From: an uncultured Candidatus Woesearchaeota archaeon
GTDB taxonomy: Archaea; Nanobdellota; Nanobdellia; UBA10117
NCBI GenBank assembly: GCA_903864915.1
Contig: CAIPHS010000007.1
Coordinates: 79,146-143,145 of the forward strand
Direction: 5' to 3'
DNA length: 64,000 bases
Shown here: positions 45,625 through 54,799 of the stretch, piece by piece
How positions within the stretch are numbered: position 1 is the first letter of the stretch
How the letters are laid out: each line of letters starts with the position of its first letter
The notes under the pieces: model-generated
The model's input: the letters and a program-made list of their open reading frames with translations, nothing else
Database searches by the model: none
What the model was told of the DNA's origin: nothing
Position numbers and translations under genes: made by a program

Positions 45625-46902
45625 ATGGGAATTGTGGATTTTCTGAAAGGCATTTTTACTGAAAAACCAAAGCACGAAGAGATGCCTCAAGAGCAAGCCA
45701 TACAGACATCAAAATTGGAGGAGTGGTTTGCAGAGAAAGAAGCAAATATCAGGCACAGCACAGAGCTTGTTCTAGAAAATGGAAAACCAAGATTTTTGAA
45801 TGCCGTAAAGATGTGCGAGCAGTCCTGCAGTTCCTTAAAAAGTGCGCAGCCAAGATACCCACAATTATATGCGCAAAACGCGGCTGTTGCTGAAGGAAAT
45901 CGTGCAGCATTCATCACAGCAACTGAAAACCTTCTCAAATCCCTAAGATTTCCGGATTCTCCCGATGATTTTTCAAATTTTATTCAAAACACCAATTCTG
46001 CTTTAGACTCTTTCATGTCCTCAAGCAACCGCTCTTTTATTATAGCAAATGAATTTTTCACAGAACATACGTCTTCTACCAAAAAGTGCCTGCAAGATAT
46101 AGATGGGGTGCTGCAGGATCTTAGAAAATACTATCAGGAAAATAAATTGACTGAGCTTTCCAAAGCTAAGGAAAAAATTACAAAGCTAATGCAAAAGATC
46201 GAGCAGGCGCAGCAACTGGAAACAGAGTTGAGGGAAGTTGAAACTAGCTTGAAAGACATAAATGAACGGACAACAAAAGCAAATCAGGATTTGTCAGAGC
46301 ATTTGCAAAGCCCAGCATTTCTGGAAAAGCAAAGGCTTGAAGCAGAGCTCGGGGACGTTCAGGCAAAAGCAAAGTTGCTGGGTGATGAAATACATGGAAT
46401 TTTTTCCGCACTTGATGCGCCTCTGCGAAAAATAGCGTGGGACAATCCACACCATAAAAAGCTCATAGAACATTATTCTGATGATTTAGTAAATACAATT
46501 TCCAAAGATACTGACTTCAAGTTCGGGGATGTTCTTACAAAATTAAAGACCGAGATAGAAGCAGGCAGGGTTTATGCAAAGGATAAGCGGCGCAGCCAGG
46601 CATTAAGCGCCATAAACGTGCTTACAAAAACGTACCTGCAGGACTGGCTGGCCCGGCATGATAAATTAAAGGATGGGGAAGCCAGCTTGCAAGAACAAAT
46701 CAAAAATTCTGAAGCAGGCAGTAAGGAAGCCGCACTTAATACAGAGATTCGAAAGCTGGAACACGAAAAGGAAAACCTGGACAAAAGCCAAGCTGCCTTG
46801 ATTCGCAGCCAAAAGCGCATTGATTTAGATGAAGAAACAAAAGAAACAGGCGCCAACCTTAGCTTGCTGCTCGGCAGCCAAATTAAATTAATAAGAGATT
46901 AA
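45625..46902 (+). CDS. Long coiled-coil protein
   Basis: Extended heptad-like regions; N-terminus MGIVDFLKGIFTEK. Confidence 0.8.
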   Translation: MGIVDFLKGIFTEKPKHEEMPQEQAIQTSKLEEWFAEKEANIRHSTELVLENGKPRFLNAVKMCEQSCSSLKSAQPRYPQLYAQNAAVAEGNRAAFITATENLLKSLRFPDSPDDFSNFIQNTNSALDSFMSSSNRSFIIANEFFTEHTSSTKKCLQDIDGVLQDLRKYYQENKLTELSKAKEKITKLMQKIEQAQQLETELREVETSLKDINERTTKANQDLSEHLQSPAFLEKQRLEAELGDVQAKAKLLGDEIHGIFSALDAPLRKIAWDNPHHKKLIEHYSDDLVNTISKDTDFKFGDVLTKLKTEIEAGRVYAKDKRRSQALSAINVLTKTYLQDWLARHDKLKDGEASLQEQIKNSEAGSKEAALNTEIRKLEHEKENLDKSQAALIRSQKRIDLDEETKETGANLSLLLGSQIKLIRD

Positions 46903-46972
46903 TTGCAGAACTTGCCACATTTTTGAACTGTAGAAAGATATATTAAATATATCGTATTATCTAATAAAGTAT

Positions 46973-47389
46973 ATGACCAATACCATTTCTGTCAGAGGAC
47001 TGAAAGTTGGAAGAGATGAGCTCGTTTCTTTGCAAGCGTGGGCCAAAAAGACGCTAGAGGGCCGCAAAACAGAAACCCAAATACTTGAAAAGATTGAAGA
47101 GCTGCTAGGCGAAGCAGAAAATCTTGAAAAAAATTGTTATTGGACTGAATATGAGTACGTCGGCAAAGCGCCTCCTAAGCCAAAAGCAGAGCACTTAAAA
47201 GAAATAAAATATTTGGAATCCGTTCTGCCAGAGATAAAAGCTGTTTTGAAAGAAATTGAGGCATTAGCAACAGAGCTTAAAAAAATAGAATTTCAAGATT
47301 ACAAGTTCTCACGTATTGTATATACACATTCTAACTCATTGCACGAAATTGGTGGCGAATTAAAATCACTAATTCAATTCTATGGGTGA
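46973..47389 (+). CDS. Hypothetical protein, paralogue of 47393..47878
   Basis: GRDELVSLQAWAKKTLEGRKTETQILEKIEELLGEAENL. Confidence 0.7.
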   Translation: MTNTISVRGLKVGRDELVSLQAWAKKTLEGRKTETQILEKIEELLGEAENLEKNCYWTEYEYVGKAPPKPKAEHLKEIKYLESVLPEIKAVLKEIEALATELKKIEFQDYKFSRIVYTHSNSLHEIGGELKSLIQFYG

Positions 47390-47392
47390 AAC

Positions 47393-47878
47393 ATGATACA
47401 AGTTAAAATTCCGATATTTGGAGATTATGCGGAAGGGCAGCAGGAAGGAGATATCCTCAAATTAAAATTAGGCAAGGATGAATTGGAAAAATTACGTGAA
47501 TGGGCAAAAACCGAATTAAAAACTGAAGCAACTGAAACTAAAATAATAGCAGAAATAAAAAGTCTCTTGGATGAAGCGTATGATCTTCAAGCTGCTGGGA
47601 TAAACATAGTTTTTGCTGAGTCAGAATTGAAAGAAGAGGAATTTCGCAACAGTTTGGCTAGGGATGGCAACAGAAAAAAGCATAAAGCATTAGCAGCAAA
47701 AGCCAAGCCCATTTTAGAAAAGATACGCATTAGTTATGAGGCGATTAAAAAATTAAATGAAGTACTTTCCAGTATTGAGCAACAAGGATATAGATTTTCA
47801 ATGGCAGTATTTTCTAGAGTCGACCATCTCCAAAAACTTATGGAAAATATAAACGAGGAAATAAGACGAGAGCGATAA
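47393..47878 (+). CDS. Hypothetical protein, paralogue of 46973..47389
   Basis: GKDELEKLREWAKTELKTEATETKIIAEIKSLLDEAYDL. Confidence 0.7.
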   Translation: MIQVKIPIFGDYAEGQQEGDILKLKLGKDELEKLREWAKTELKTEATETKIIAEIKSLLDEAYDLQAAGINIVFAESELKEEEFRNSLARDGNRKKHKALAAKAKPILEKIRISYEAIKKLNEVLSSIEQQGYRFSMAVFSRVDHLQKLMENINEEIRRER

Positions 47879-47917
47879 GCCTATCTATTTTTATACCACC
47901 TTTTTCTAATTTAAATC

Positions 47918-48247
47918 ATGATAGACAAAACTGAGATGCAGCACATTGCCTCTGAGAGGATAGGCATACTTTTCAGGGAAGCTGGCAAGGCTGCAAGAGA
48001 GCACAATCTTACTAGGGCATCAAGATATATTTTCCTTGCAAGAAAGCTTGCCATGAAATTTGCAGTCAGGCTAACTAGGGAGCAAAGGCGCAAGTTTTGC
48101 CACAAATGCTACAAGTTTCTGCAGCCAGGCAGGAATGTTTCTGTCAAAACAAACAAGAAAACAAGGGCAGTTGAATATACCTGCAAGGAATGCGGGCACA
48201 TCAACAGGTTTCCTTATGTAAGGGAAAAGCTTAGTACTCGTAAATAG
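47918..48247 (+). CDS. rnp4: RNase P protein component 4 (Rpp21/Rpr2)
   Basis: ARKLAMKFAVRLTREQRRKFCHKCYKFLQPGRN...YTCKECGHINRFPY. Confidence 0.9.
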   Translation: MIDKTEMQHIASERIGILFREAGKAAREHNLTRASRYIFLARKLAMKFAVRLTREQRRKFCHKCYKFLQPGRNVSVKTNKKTRAVEYTCKECGHINRFPYVREKLSTRK

Positions 48248-49082
48248 CCGCCAGATTATCTTCTGAATCCCTTATGAAAACTGTGTCGCCATCATTGTTC
48301 CACACAGTTGTATCAAGGTCCCAATACAGAACATTCCCGGAATCGCTGCCTTTGCCGCTATGTATCGTGACTGATTCCCCAGTTCCAAGCATGGTATTGT
48401 TGAAAGTGTAAATGTGTGTTGCCTCATCCTTCATCTGCCAGCCATCCATGTTTATCTCTGCACCGTTATTTTTTATCACGATAGATTCATCATTCGGATT
48501 TTTGGAAGTGTCTGGATTCTGGTTTATGCTGATTGAAATGTTGTAAAGGTTTGCACCATAGCCTTTCCACATGCCAAGCTGCTTTTGCCTTGCCTCTTTT
48601 TCCAGGCAATCAAACAAGTCCTGATATTTTGTGTCTGGCGGATAAACAAAGCTTGAAGCCAAACCGGATGAAACCTGCTCAGCATTTGCAAATTTACTAT
48701 CTGTAAAAACATACCTTAATTTGCGCCCGTATTTGTCAGTGTCAGAAACATCCTTTTGCAAATAAACGTTTTTGTTCAAAACGAGATTTTCCATGTTTTG
48801 CGCTGCTTCGGCAAAATTATGCTCGTTGTGCTCTGGCGTGTTTATTCCATCCAATCTAACTTTGCTTCCATCTGCTAATGCAAGCGTATCGCCGTCAACA
48901 ACTCTTGCGACTTCAAAAGCCCGTGCACCTTCCGTGTTTGCGGATATTATTTTAGGCAATTCGGTAACTATTTTTGCACAGTTATCCGTACTTGTGCTAT
49001 TCGTATTTGCGATATTACCGCTTATGCACCCGCTAAAGAGAATCAAAGAGAACATCAGTAAAACAGCCAACAGTTTGTTCAT
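48231..49082 (-). CDS. Secreted lipoprotein: thermonuclease (SNase-like) plus lamin-tail domain
   Basis: Lipobox LILFSGC; VARVVDGDTLALADGSKVRLDGINTPE; C-terminal NGAEINMDGWQMKDEATHIYTFNNTMLGTGESVTI. Confidence 0.85.
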   Translation of the reverse strand: MNKLLAVLLMFSLILFSGCISGNIANTNSTSTDNCAKIVTELPKIISANTEGARAFEVARVVDGDTLALADGSKVRLDGINTPEHNEHNFAEAAQNMENLVLNKNVYLQKDVSDTDKYGRKLRYVFTDSKFANAEQVSSGLASSFVYPPDTKYQDLFDCLEKEARQKQLGMWKGYGANLYNISISINQNPDTSKNPNDESIVIKNNGAEINMDGWQMKDEATHIYTFNNTMLGTGESVTIHSGKGSDSGNVLYWDLDTTVWNNDGDTVFIRDSEDNLAAIYEY

Positions 49083-49126
49083 GAACGCAAGCGAAGTTTT
49101 TAGAATATATCTCTTTCTATTTAGGC

Positions 49127-49636
49127 ATGTCTGATGTAAATCGCACGCATGTTTGTAACTGCGCAACAATCGCAGAAATGCTTCTAGTAGGCAAAAATGA
49201 GTATATCTATGCAGACTTCATAATGAGCAGGGAAAGGATTGCAAGATACTTTCCTGAAACAATAAAGCTGTTCAAATGGGATAAAGTAGTTGGCTGGTAT
49301 CATGCAAGATTCTTTGGTGCTGATGGTCTTCAAGCATATGTTGCGGGCGCAAAGAAATTTTCCGAAGAACATGAAAAATTATCCTGGCTGCAGCAAAAGG
49401 CAGTTTATTTCGCTGTTATTGATCCATTCAACAGGAGCGTATCAGACATATGCGACAAATTAGATTTAGAAAAAGATGCTTCTGGCATCATGCGTGATGC
49501 AATAAAAGCTGCCGGGCTTCCACGAAAAGAAATTGTATCTGGGATAAGAGGATTAGGTTATGGGGATACTGTGGATGAGTTTAATAGTCTGGCCGATAGT
49601 GTGGAATCATGCTTGAAACCAAAACAGTCCGCGTAA
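49127..49636 (+). CDS. Hypothetical protein
   Basis: 169-aa ORF; no family recognised. Confidence 0.65.
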   Translation: MSDVNRTHVCNCATIAEMLLVGKNEYIYADFIMSRERIARYFPETIKLFKWDKVVGWYHARFFGADGLQAYVAGAKKFSEEHEKLSWLQQKAVYFAVIDPFNRSVSDICDKLDLEKDASGIMRDAIKAAGLPRKEIVSGIRGLGYGDTVDEFNSLADSVESCLKPKQSA

Positions 49637-49824
49637 AGCCAAACTCCCCAAAAACAAGGATTGTTTCTGAGACTGATTCCGAACTTGTTGTAGAAGTTGC
49701 AGCTCCGGCAGAGAACAACAAAGCAAATATCGAACTGATAAAATTCTTGTCAAAGAAATTCGGCAAGAATGTAAAAATAATAAGGGGCTTGACCTCAAAA
49801 AAGAAAATTATTTGGATTGGCTAG
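49609..49824 (+). CDS. DUF167/YggU family protein
   Basis: VRVKPNSPKTRIVSETDSELVVEVAAPAENNKANIELIKFLSKKFGKNVKIIRGLTSKKKIIWI. Confidence 0.88.
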   Translation: MLETKTVRVKPNSPKTRIVSETDSELVVEVAAPAENNKANIELIKFLSKKFGKNVKIIRGLTSKKKIIWIG

Positions 49825-50110
49825 CTTTTTTGGGCTCATAAACTGCTAGCAAATTATTGCCCTCGGGAGTTATTGTTATCAAACCTTCTAAAGAATCTAC
49901 TTTGACAGCATTTGGCATTTTTTCATTCAACTCTGAATTAAGCCTCTCTGCAGACATGTACGCTGTTGCGCACATTATTGCATATGTCTCTGCATGCATA
50001 TCTTCATCTAAATCGTGCTTTATTGGAATTCCATCCTTCGACAAAAGCATCGTGTATTTTTTAGGTGGCATTTCTGCCACGTAAACTTGTTGCGGTGTAG
50101 ACATCGCCAT
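49808..50110 (-). CDS. Roadblock/LC7-like protein (tentative)
   Basis: LSKDGIPIKHDLDEDMHAETYAIMCATAYMSAERLN...LEGLITITPEGNNLLAVY. Confidence 0.6.
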   Translation of the reverse strand: MAMSTPQQVYVAEMPPKKYTMLLSKDGIPIKHDLDEDMHAETYAIMCATAYMSAERLNSELNEKMPNAVKVDSLEGLITITPEGNNLLAVYEPKKASQSK

Positions 50111-50156
50111 TGCAATCCAGTCAACTTATTTGATTTTTAAGCGTTATGTATTCTCT

Positions 50157-50726
50157 TCAGTAGGAGTGCCCAGTGCACAGAACCTTAACCTTAAGGGCTT
50201 TCAAAATATCAACTGATTTTTTCAATTCTCGCAGATTTCCGGTCGGTAAATCCCATCTTCCAGTTGAATCGCCACCGAGCCAGCAGTCTCCTGAAAACAG
50301 GATTTGTTTTGCAGGATCGTAAAGAGCAATATCGCCTGAAGTGTGGCCTGGGACTTTTAATACCGCTAATTTGTATTCTCCAGTAAACAGCTTAGCACCA
50401 TTATCTAATACTAAATCAACCCTGAAGCGCTCAACATCTTCTCCAGCTTCCTTGACCAGAGTGACTTCATCCATGTTTTTGATGTGTACCGCGGCTTCCT
50501 CGGAAGCTGCAATGGTGCAATTCGGATTTTTCCTCTTGATTGCAGCTGCTTTCAGAATATGGTCCACGTGGCAGTGAGTCAAAACAAGCACATCAACAGG
50601 CTTGTCAAGATCAACAGAAGCATCAATCTGTATTTTCTTTGTATCGTCTATGTAGTAGACATTATTCTTGTACTTCGGCTCAACAATCTTAAACACTTTT
50701 GGGGCAACTTCTTCCATTTCAACCAT
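50157..50726 (-). CDS. Metallo-beta-lactamase fold hydrolase
   Basis: LVLTHCHVDHILKAAAIKRK; VPGHTSGDIALYD. Confidence 0.9.
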   Translation of the reverse strand: MVEMEEVAPKVFKIVEPKYKNNVYYIDDTKKIQIDASVDLDKPVDVLVLTHCHVDHILKAAAIKRKNPNCTIAASEEAAVHIKNMDEVTLVKEAGEDVERFRVDLVLDNGAKLFTGEYKLAVLKVPGHTSGDIALYDPAKQILFSGDCWLGGDSTGRWDLPTGNLRELKKSVDILKALKVKVLCTGHSY

Positions 50727-51318
50727 TTTTGTATTGGCTTTTAAAAACTTTGTAAAATATTTCCATTACTTCTTGAGCTTTCTTTCCAATTCTTCTCGCG
50801 CTTTTTGTTTTTAGTTGCTTATATCTGGTTAAAACATAATTTTCTCCATCTAAAACAGCATCGTATGGCTGCATTTTTGCATACAAAATACAATATGTAA
50901 AATCCCTGCAAAACCCTATCGGTCCAAGGGCCAACAACCTATCTGCATCAAAGACAACTTTTTCTTCCTTTGCTTTTGCGCCTTTGTGAGCTTTGTATGA
51001 GCGCTCGTTGTGGTGGCTCATCGCGCAACAAATTCTGTTTGCAATTTCTGCGTCAACTTTTATTTTCTTAAGAAATTGTTTAACTTTGCTTGCTCCTATC
51101 GCAGCATGATTTTTCTTTGAAATTCTATGTGCAACATCATGCAATAATCCGGCAATTTCACAAATGTCTTCATCTGCGCCTTCCTGCTTTGCAAGCGATA
51201 ACGCCAATCTTGCTGTCAGTTTAGCATGCCTAAAATCATGGTTAACATCATTATTTTTGTACTCTTCTTCTGCAAATTTCAGAATTTTCTTTCTTTGTGC
51301 GCTAGAAATTTTATTCAT
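50719..51318 (-). CDS. HD-domain phosphohydrolase
   Basis: HDFRHAKLTARLALSLAKQEGADEDICEIAGLLHDVAH. Confidence 0.88.
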   Translation of the reverse strand: MNKISSAQRKKILKFAEEEYKNNDVNHDFRHAKLTARLALSLAKQEGADEDICEIAGLLHDVAHRISKKNHAAIGASKVKQFLKKIKVDAEIANRICCAMSHHNERSYKAHKGAKAKEEKVVFDADRLLALGPIGFCRDFTYCILYAKMQPYDAVLDGENYVLTRYKQLKTKSARRIGKKAQEVMEIFYKVFKSQYKNG

Positions 51319-53090
51319 GCTTTCTTCTCGATCTCTTCTTTAATCTGCTTTATGAAATCTGCCGGCTTTACGCCGAACTGGACTTTCTGCGTGCCCCTCT
51401 TTCTGACTGCAACTGTGCCTTTTTCCTCTTCCTTGTCCCCTAATACCAAAACGTATGGGATTTTTTCCATCTCAGCTGCCCTTACCTTGTATTCGACAGT
51501 GTTGTTTTCGTAATCAGTCTCTACTCGCAAGCCAGCTTTCTTCAGTTCAGCTTCAATCTTCTCAGCATATTTCTGGTTCCTGTCTGTAAAGGTTAGTAAT
51601 TTAACCTGAGCAGGAGCAAGCCAAACAGGGAAAGCACCCGCATAATGTTCTATAAGACACCCCATGAATCGTTCCATTGAGCCAAGAACTGTATGATGAA
51701 CCATAATTACTCTGTGCTGTTTGTTGTCCTCGCTAACATAATTCAAATCAAATTTCTCAGGCAGATTGAAATCAACCTGTATGGTTGTACACTGCCATGT
51801 TCTTCCTATTGCATCTTTTAGTTTAATATCAATCGCTGGCCCGTAGAATTTAGCTTCGCCTTCTGCGCGCTTGAACTGCAGTTTCTTCTTTTCCAGTGCT
51901 TTCGTCAGGGCTTTCTCTGCAGTTTCCCATATTTTCTCTGAACCGAGATATTTTTCTTTGTTTTCTGGATCTCTGACTGAGAGCTCTATGACATATTCTT
52001 TAAATCCAAAACTTGGTAGCATGAACAACGCCAAATCAAGGACGTTAGTGATTTCTCCTTCCAATTGCTCCTGAGTGCAGAAAATGTGTGCATCATCCTG
52101 CGTAAAGCCTCGCACTCTTACCAATCCGTGCAGAGCGCCAGATGCCTCATATCTATAAACAGTTCCCAACTCACATAATTTCAGCGGAAGCTCCCTATAG
52201 CTTCTGCTTTTTGATTTGAAAATCTGAATATGGAACGGACAGCTCATTGGTTTCAACAGGTATTCTATTTCGTCAATTTTTATCGGCGGATACATTGACT
52301 CCCTGTAGTGTGCCCAGTGCCCAGATGTTTTCCATAAATTAATATTTCCTATGTGCGGCGTGTAAACATATTTGTATCCTTTTTTTTCGTGCTCGCTTTT
52401 CCAGAAATTTTCTATTATATTGCGCGTAATTGCCCCTTTTGGGTGCCAATGGGCAAGTCCGGAGCCAACTGTTTCTGGATAAAGCCCAAACAAATCCAAT
52501 TGCTTTCCAAGTTTAATGTGGTCCCTTTTCTCCGCTTCTTCCTTCCTCTTCATGAATTCCTCAAGCATTTCTTTTTCTGGGAATGAGATACCGTATATTC
52601 TCTGCATCTGTCCTTTCTTTGGGTCTCCGCGCCAATAGGCTGCAGCCATGTTGAGTAATTTGAACGCCTTGATCTGCCCTGCTGATTTTAACAAAGTATT
52701 ATTGCATAAATCAATGAAAGCACCATGCTGGCGGAAACTTATTTCCTTGTCTGTTATGTCCTTGAGAAGTTCAAGCTTGTACGGCTCTTTTGAGAGGAAT
52801 TTCTCAGCATCTTTCCTTGGCATTAAAACATCCTTGAATAGCTTGTCATCCTTGACAATCTTCTTCATCTCAGCTTCTATCCTAACCAAGTCTTCTGCTG
52901 TGAAAGGAACCTTCTTGTCAAAATCATAATAGAATCCTTCGTCAATGGCGGGGCCTATGCCCAACTTGACATCTGGCCATAATCTCTTGACCGCATCTGC
53001 CAGCACATGAGAAGTTGCATGCCAGAAGGCTTTCTTTTCATTCTCCGTTACAAAGGGAGCTTTTTCCATGCTTTCGTTTATTTGAGGCAA
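51315..53090 (-). CDS. thrS: Threonyl-tRNA synthetase, bacterial-type N2 domain, no TGS domain
   Basis: HATSHVLADAVKRLWPDVKLGIGPAIDEGFYYDF; VRVRGFTQDDAHIFC; HRVIMVHHTVLGSMERFMGCLIEHYAGAFPVWLAP; start may be 53069. Confidence 0.94.
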   Translation of the reverse strand: MPQINESMEKAPFVTENEKKAFWHATSHVLADAVKRLWPDVKLGIGPAIDEGFYYDFDKKVPFTAEDLVRIEAEMKKIVKDDKLFKDVLMPRKDAEKFLSKEPYKLELLKDITDKEISFRQHGAFIDLCNNTLLKSAGQIKAFKLLNMAAAYWRGDPKKGQMQRIYGISFPEKEMLEEFMKRKEEAEKRDHIKLGKQLDLFGLYPETVGSGLAHWHPKGAITRNIIENFWKSEHEKKGYKYVYTPHIGNINLWKTSGHWAHYRESMYPPIKIDEIEYLLKPMSCPFHIQIFKSKSRSYRELPLKLCELGTVYRYEASGALHGLVRVRGFTQDDAHIFCTQEQLEGEITNVLDLALFMLPSFGFKEYVIELSVRDPENKEKYLGSEKIWETAEKALTKALEKKKLQFKRAEGEAKFYGPAIDIKLKDAIGRTWQCTTIQVDFNLPEKFDLNYVSEDNKQHRVIMVHHTVLGSMERFMGCLIEHYAGAFPVWLAPAQVKLLTFTDRNQKYAEKIEAELKKAGLRVETDYENNTVEYKVRAAEMEKIPYVLVLGDKEEEKGTVAVRKRGTQKVQFGVKPADFIKQIKEEIEKKA

Positions 53091-53539
53091 TTTATAAATT
53101 CTGCTACTGCCTTGACAGTTTCGGCTTCTTTGCCTCTGTAACTATGGTCTGCATCTTTTATTTCAATCAGCTTCGAGCTGGCTATGATTTTATTCATCTT
53201 CCTTGAATTATCTATTGGAATTACAGGGTCTGCAGTTCCGTGTACAATCAGTGTTGGAACCTTTATTTTCCTGAATTTCTCGTCAGCCTCAACTGCGGGC
53301 GCCAACAAAACCAGCGCTGCCGCATCTTTGTGCTTTAGCTGATGCTCCAAAGCCACTTTGCCACCCATCGACTTGCCAACCAAGATGAATTCACCATCCG
53401 GTTTCTTTTCCATCAGCTGCTCTTCAGAGGCTACTGTCAGCTCGATAAACTTGGCTTTAGGCAAGTCAGTTCTAATAGCGTCAAAAATACCCTTAGATGC
53501 TTGCGGATTCATACCAGGTATTAAAACTAAAGTTGCCAT
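53078..53539 (-). CDS. Alpha/beta hydrolase (RBBP9/dienelactone-hydrolase-like)
   Basis: LVGKSMGGKVALEH; LIVHGTADPVIPID; DADHSYRG. Confidence 0.85.
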   Translation of the reverse strand: MATLVLIPGMNPQASKGIFDAIRTDLPKAKFIELTVASEEQLMEKKPDGEFILVGKSMGGKVALEHQLKHKDAAALVLLAPAVEADEKFRKIKVPTLIVHGTADPVIPIDNSRKMNKIIASSKLIEIKDADHSYRGKEAETVKAVAEFINCLK

Positions 53540-53617
53540 TAAGCAAATAATAAAAAGGCACAGATATAAGATTATAGAATAGTATTTGGATTAAGCGTAC
53601 AGATAAGCGGTTTGTTA

Positions 53618-53737
53618 ATGGGCGTTTTGGCAATTATTTTTGGTGGCTTGGTGATAAAGTATCCAAAGACAATTCCAAATCTAATAGGTGCCTATTTGAT
53701 CATATCTGGCCTGCTGACTGTATTGGCTGTACTTTAA
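53618..53737 (+). CDS. Small membrane protein, DUF3096-like
   Basis: MGVLAIIFGGLVIKYPKTIPNLIGAYLIISGLLTVLAVL; possible upstream TTG start; absent from ORF track. Confidence 0.5.
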   Translation: MGVLAIIFGGLVIKYPKTIPNLIGAYLIISGLLTVLAVL

Positions 53738-53750
53738 GGAATAAAGTAGA

Positions 53751-53880
53751 CAATTGTCCAGAATTGGCTAACTCCCAACGAAGTTAGCCTAGACAATATC
53801 GATGAGAGTTAGTGATATTGGTTTGCAATATTGTTTTTGCTTTAGCAAAGCTTATAATGTCCAATTGTCCAGAATTACTT
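53751..53880. repeat. Direct repeat CAATTGTCCAGAATT-N3-TAAC (53751-53772) / CAATTGTCCAGAATT-N3-TTAAC (53862-53880) flanking two inverted repeats
   Basis: Direct reading; IRs GGCTAAC(53766)/GTTAGCC(53789) and CAATATC(53794)/GATATTG(53820). Confidence 0.75.
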
Positions 53881-53908
53881 AACCAGCTTAAAGGAGGCTT
53901 TAAATTAT

Positions 53909-54148
53909 ATGAGTCGCAAGCCAGGGCCACATCCATACAAGCTTGAATTAATTCTCTACGCCCTGCGGGCGCATCCACAAGGGCTTTGGGTTCGAGAGCT
54001 TTCTAGAATATCGGGCCTGAAAAAGTCAACAGTCTCAAATTACCTAACAACACACCTGGCTGACAAGATTGAAATGGTGTATCAAACGAACCACATTAAG
54101 ATAGTCAAGCTTAAAACACAAGAACAAGTGCCAAACTATCTGCAATAA
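53909..54148 (+). CDS. Winged-helix DNA-binding protein, 79 aa
   Basis: ALRAHPQGLWVRELSRISGLKKSTVSNYLTTHLADKIEMV. Confidence 0.75.
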   Translation: MSRKPGPHPYKLELILYALRAHPQGLWVRELSRISGLKKSTVSNYLTTHLADKIEMVYQTNHIKIVKLKTQEQVPNYLQ

Positions 54149-54149
54149 C

Positions 54150-54617
54150 ATGATAAGAATCAAAGGAAGAACATATTGGGGTGACAAAGCTTCTTTACGA
54201 GGCTGGGAAACAGAAGTTGGTCATTTTCAAATTCTTGATGCTCGACCCGAGTTCAGACGTTATCATGCGTGTAAAGCTATCTGTCTCGATGATTTGCAAA
54301 AACACTATGATGAAATTACAAAATTAGCGGAAGAATATAATACTGAACCGACAAATATCCTTTATTCAAAGGATAAATATTATAATTTTGAAAAACACAT
54401 AAATATATTCTTCTTAGGTAAAAAGCGACTTGGTAGTGACTTAGAAACGATACAACGAACTTTAGAAACAGTTTCTATAAACAAAGAGGTTTTGCTTTCC
54501 ATAGACCTTGACAGAGGTAGAAAATGTCCATCTGTCGTAGTTGATATCAAAGAGCCTCTGAAGAAAGTGCATTCAGCGTTATTAAAAAGCCTTGATACAA
54601 TATTATTTGCAGAATGA
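54150..54617 (+). CDS. Hypothetical protein cotranscribed with wHTH
   Basis: Start 1 nt after the wHTH stop codon. Confidence 0.65.
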   Translation: MIRIKGRTYWGDKASLRGWETEVGHFQILDARPEFRRYHACKAICLDDLQKHYDEITKLAEEYNTEPTNILYSKDKYYNFEKHINIFFLGKKRLGSDLETIQRTLETVSINKEVLLSIDLDRGRKCPSVVVDIKEPLKKVHSALLKSLDTILFAE

Positions 54618-54799
54618 AACGAACAACATTTATGGTTATTGGAGTAGTCTCGCTGATAGTTGTACTTTCAGGATTTGTTGTATCCTTTTTGCACCAGTTC
54701 ATCATTTCCTTGGTTTTGATAGCAATCGGCGGAGCATCCTTCTGGTTTGCGCAGAAAAAGGCTAAGAAGGAAGACTGGTTCGGCAAGCCCATAAAATGA
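54614..54799 (+). CDS. Small two-TM membrane protein
   Basis: Two hydrophobic segments; overlaps both neighbours. Confidence 0.7.
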   Translation: MKRTTFMVIGVVSLIVVLSGFVVSFLHQFIISLVLIAIGGASFWFAQKKAKKEDWFGKPIK

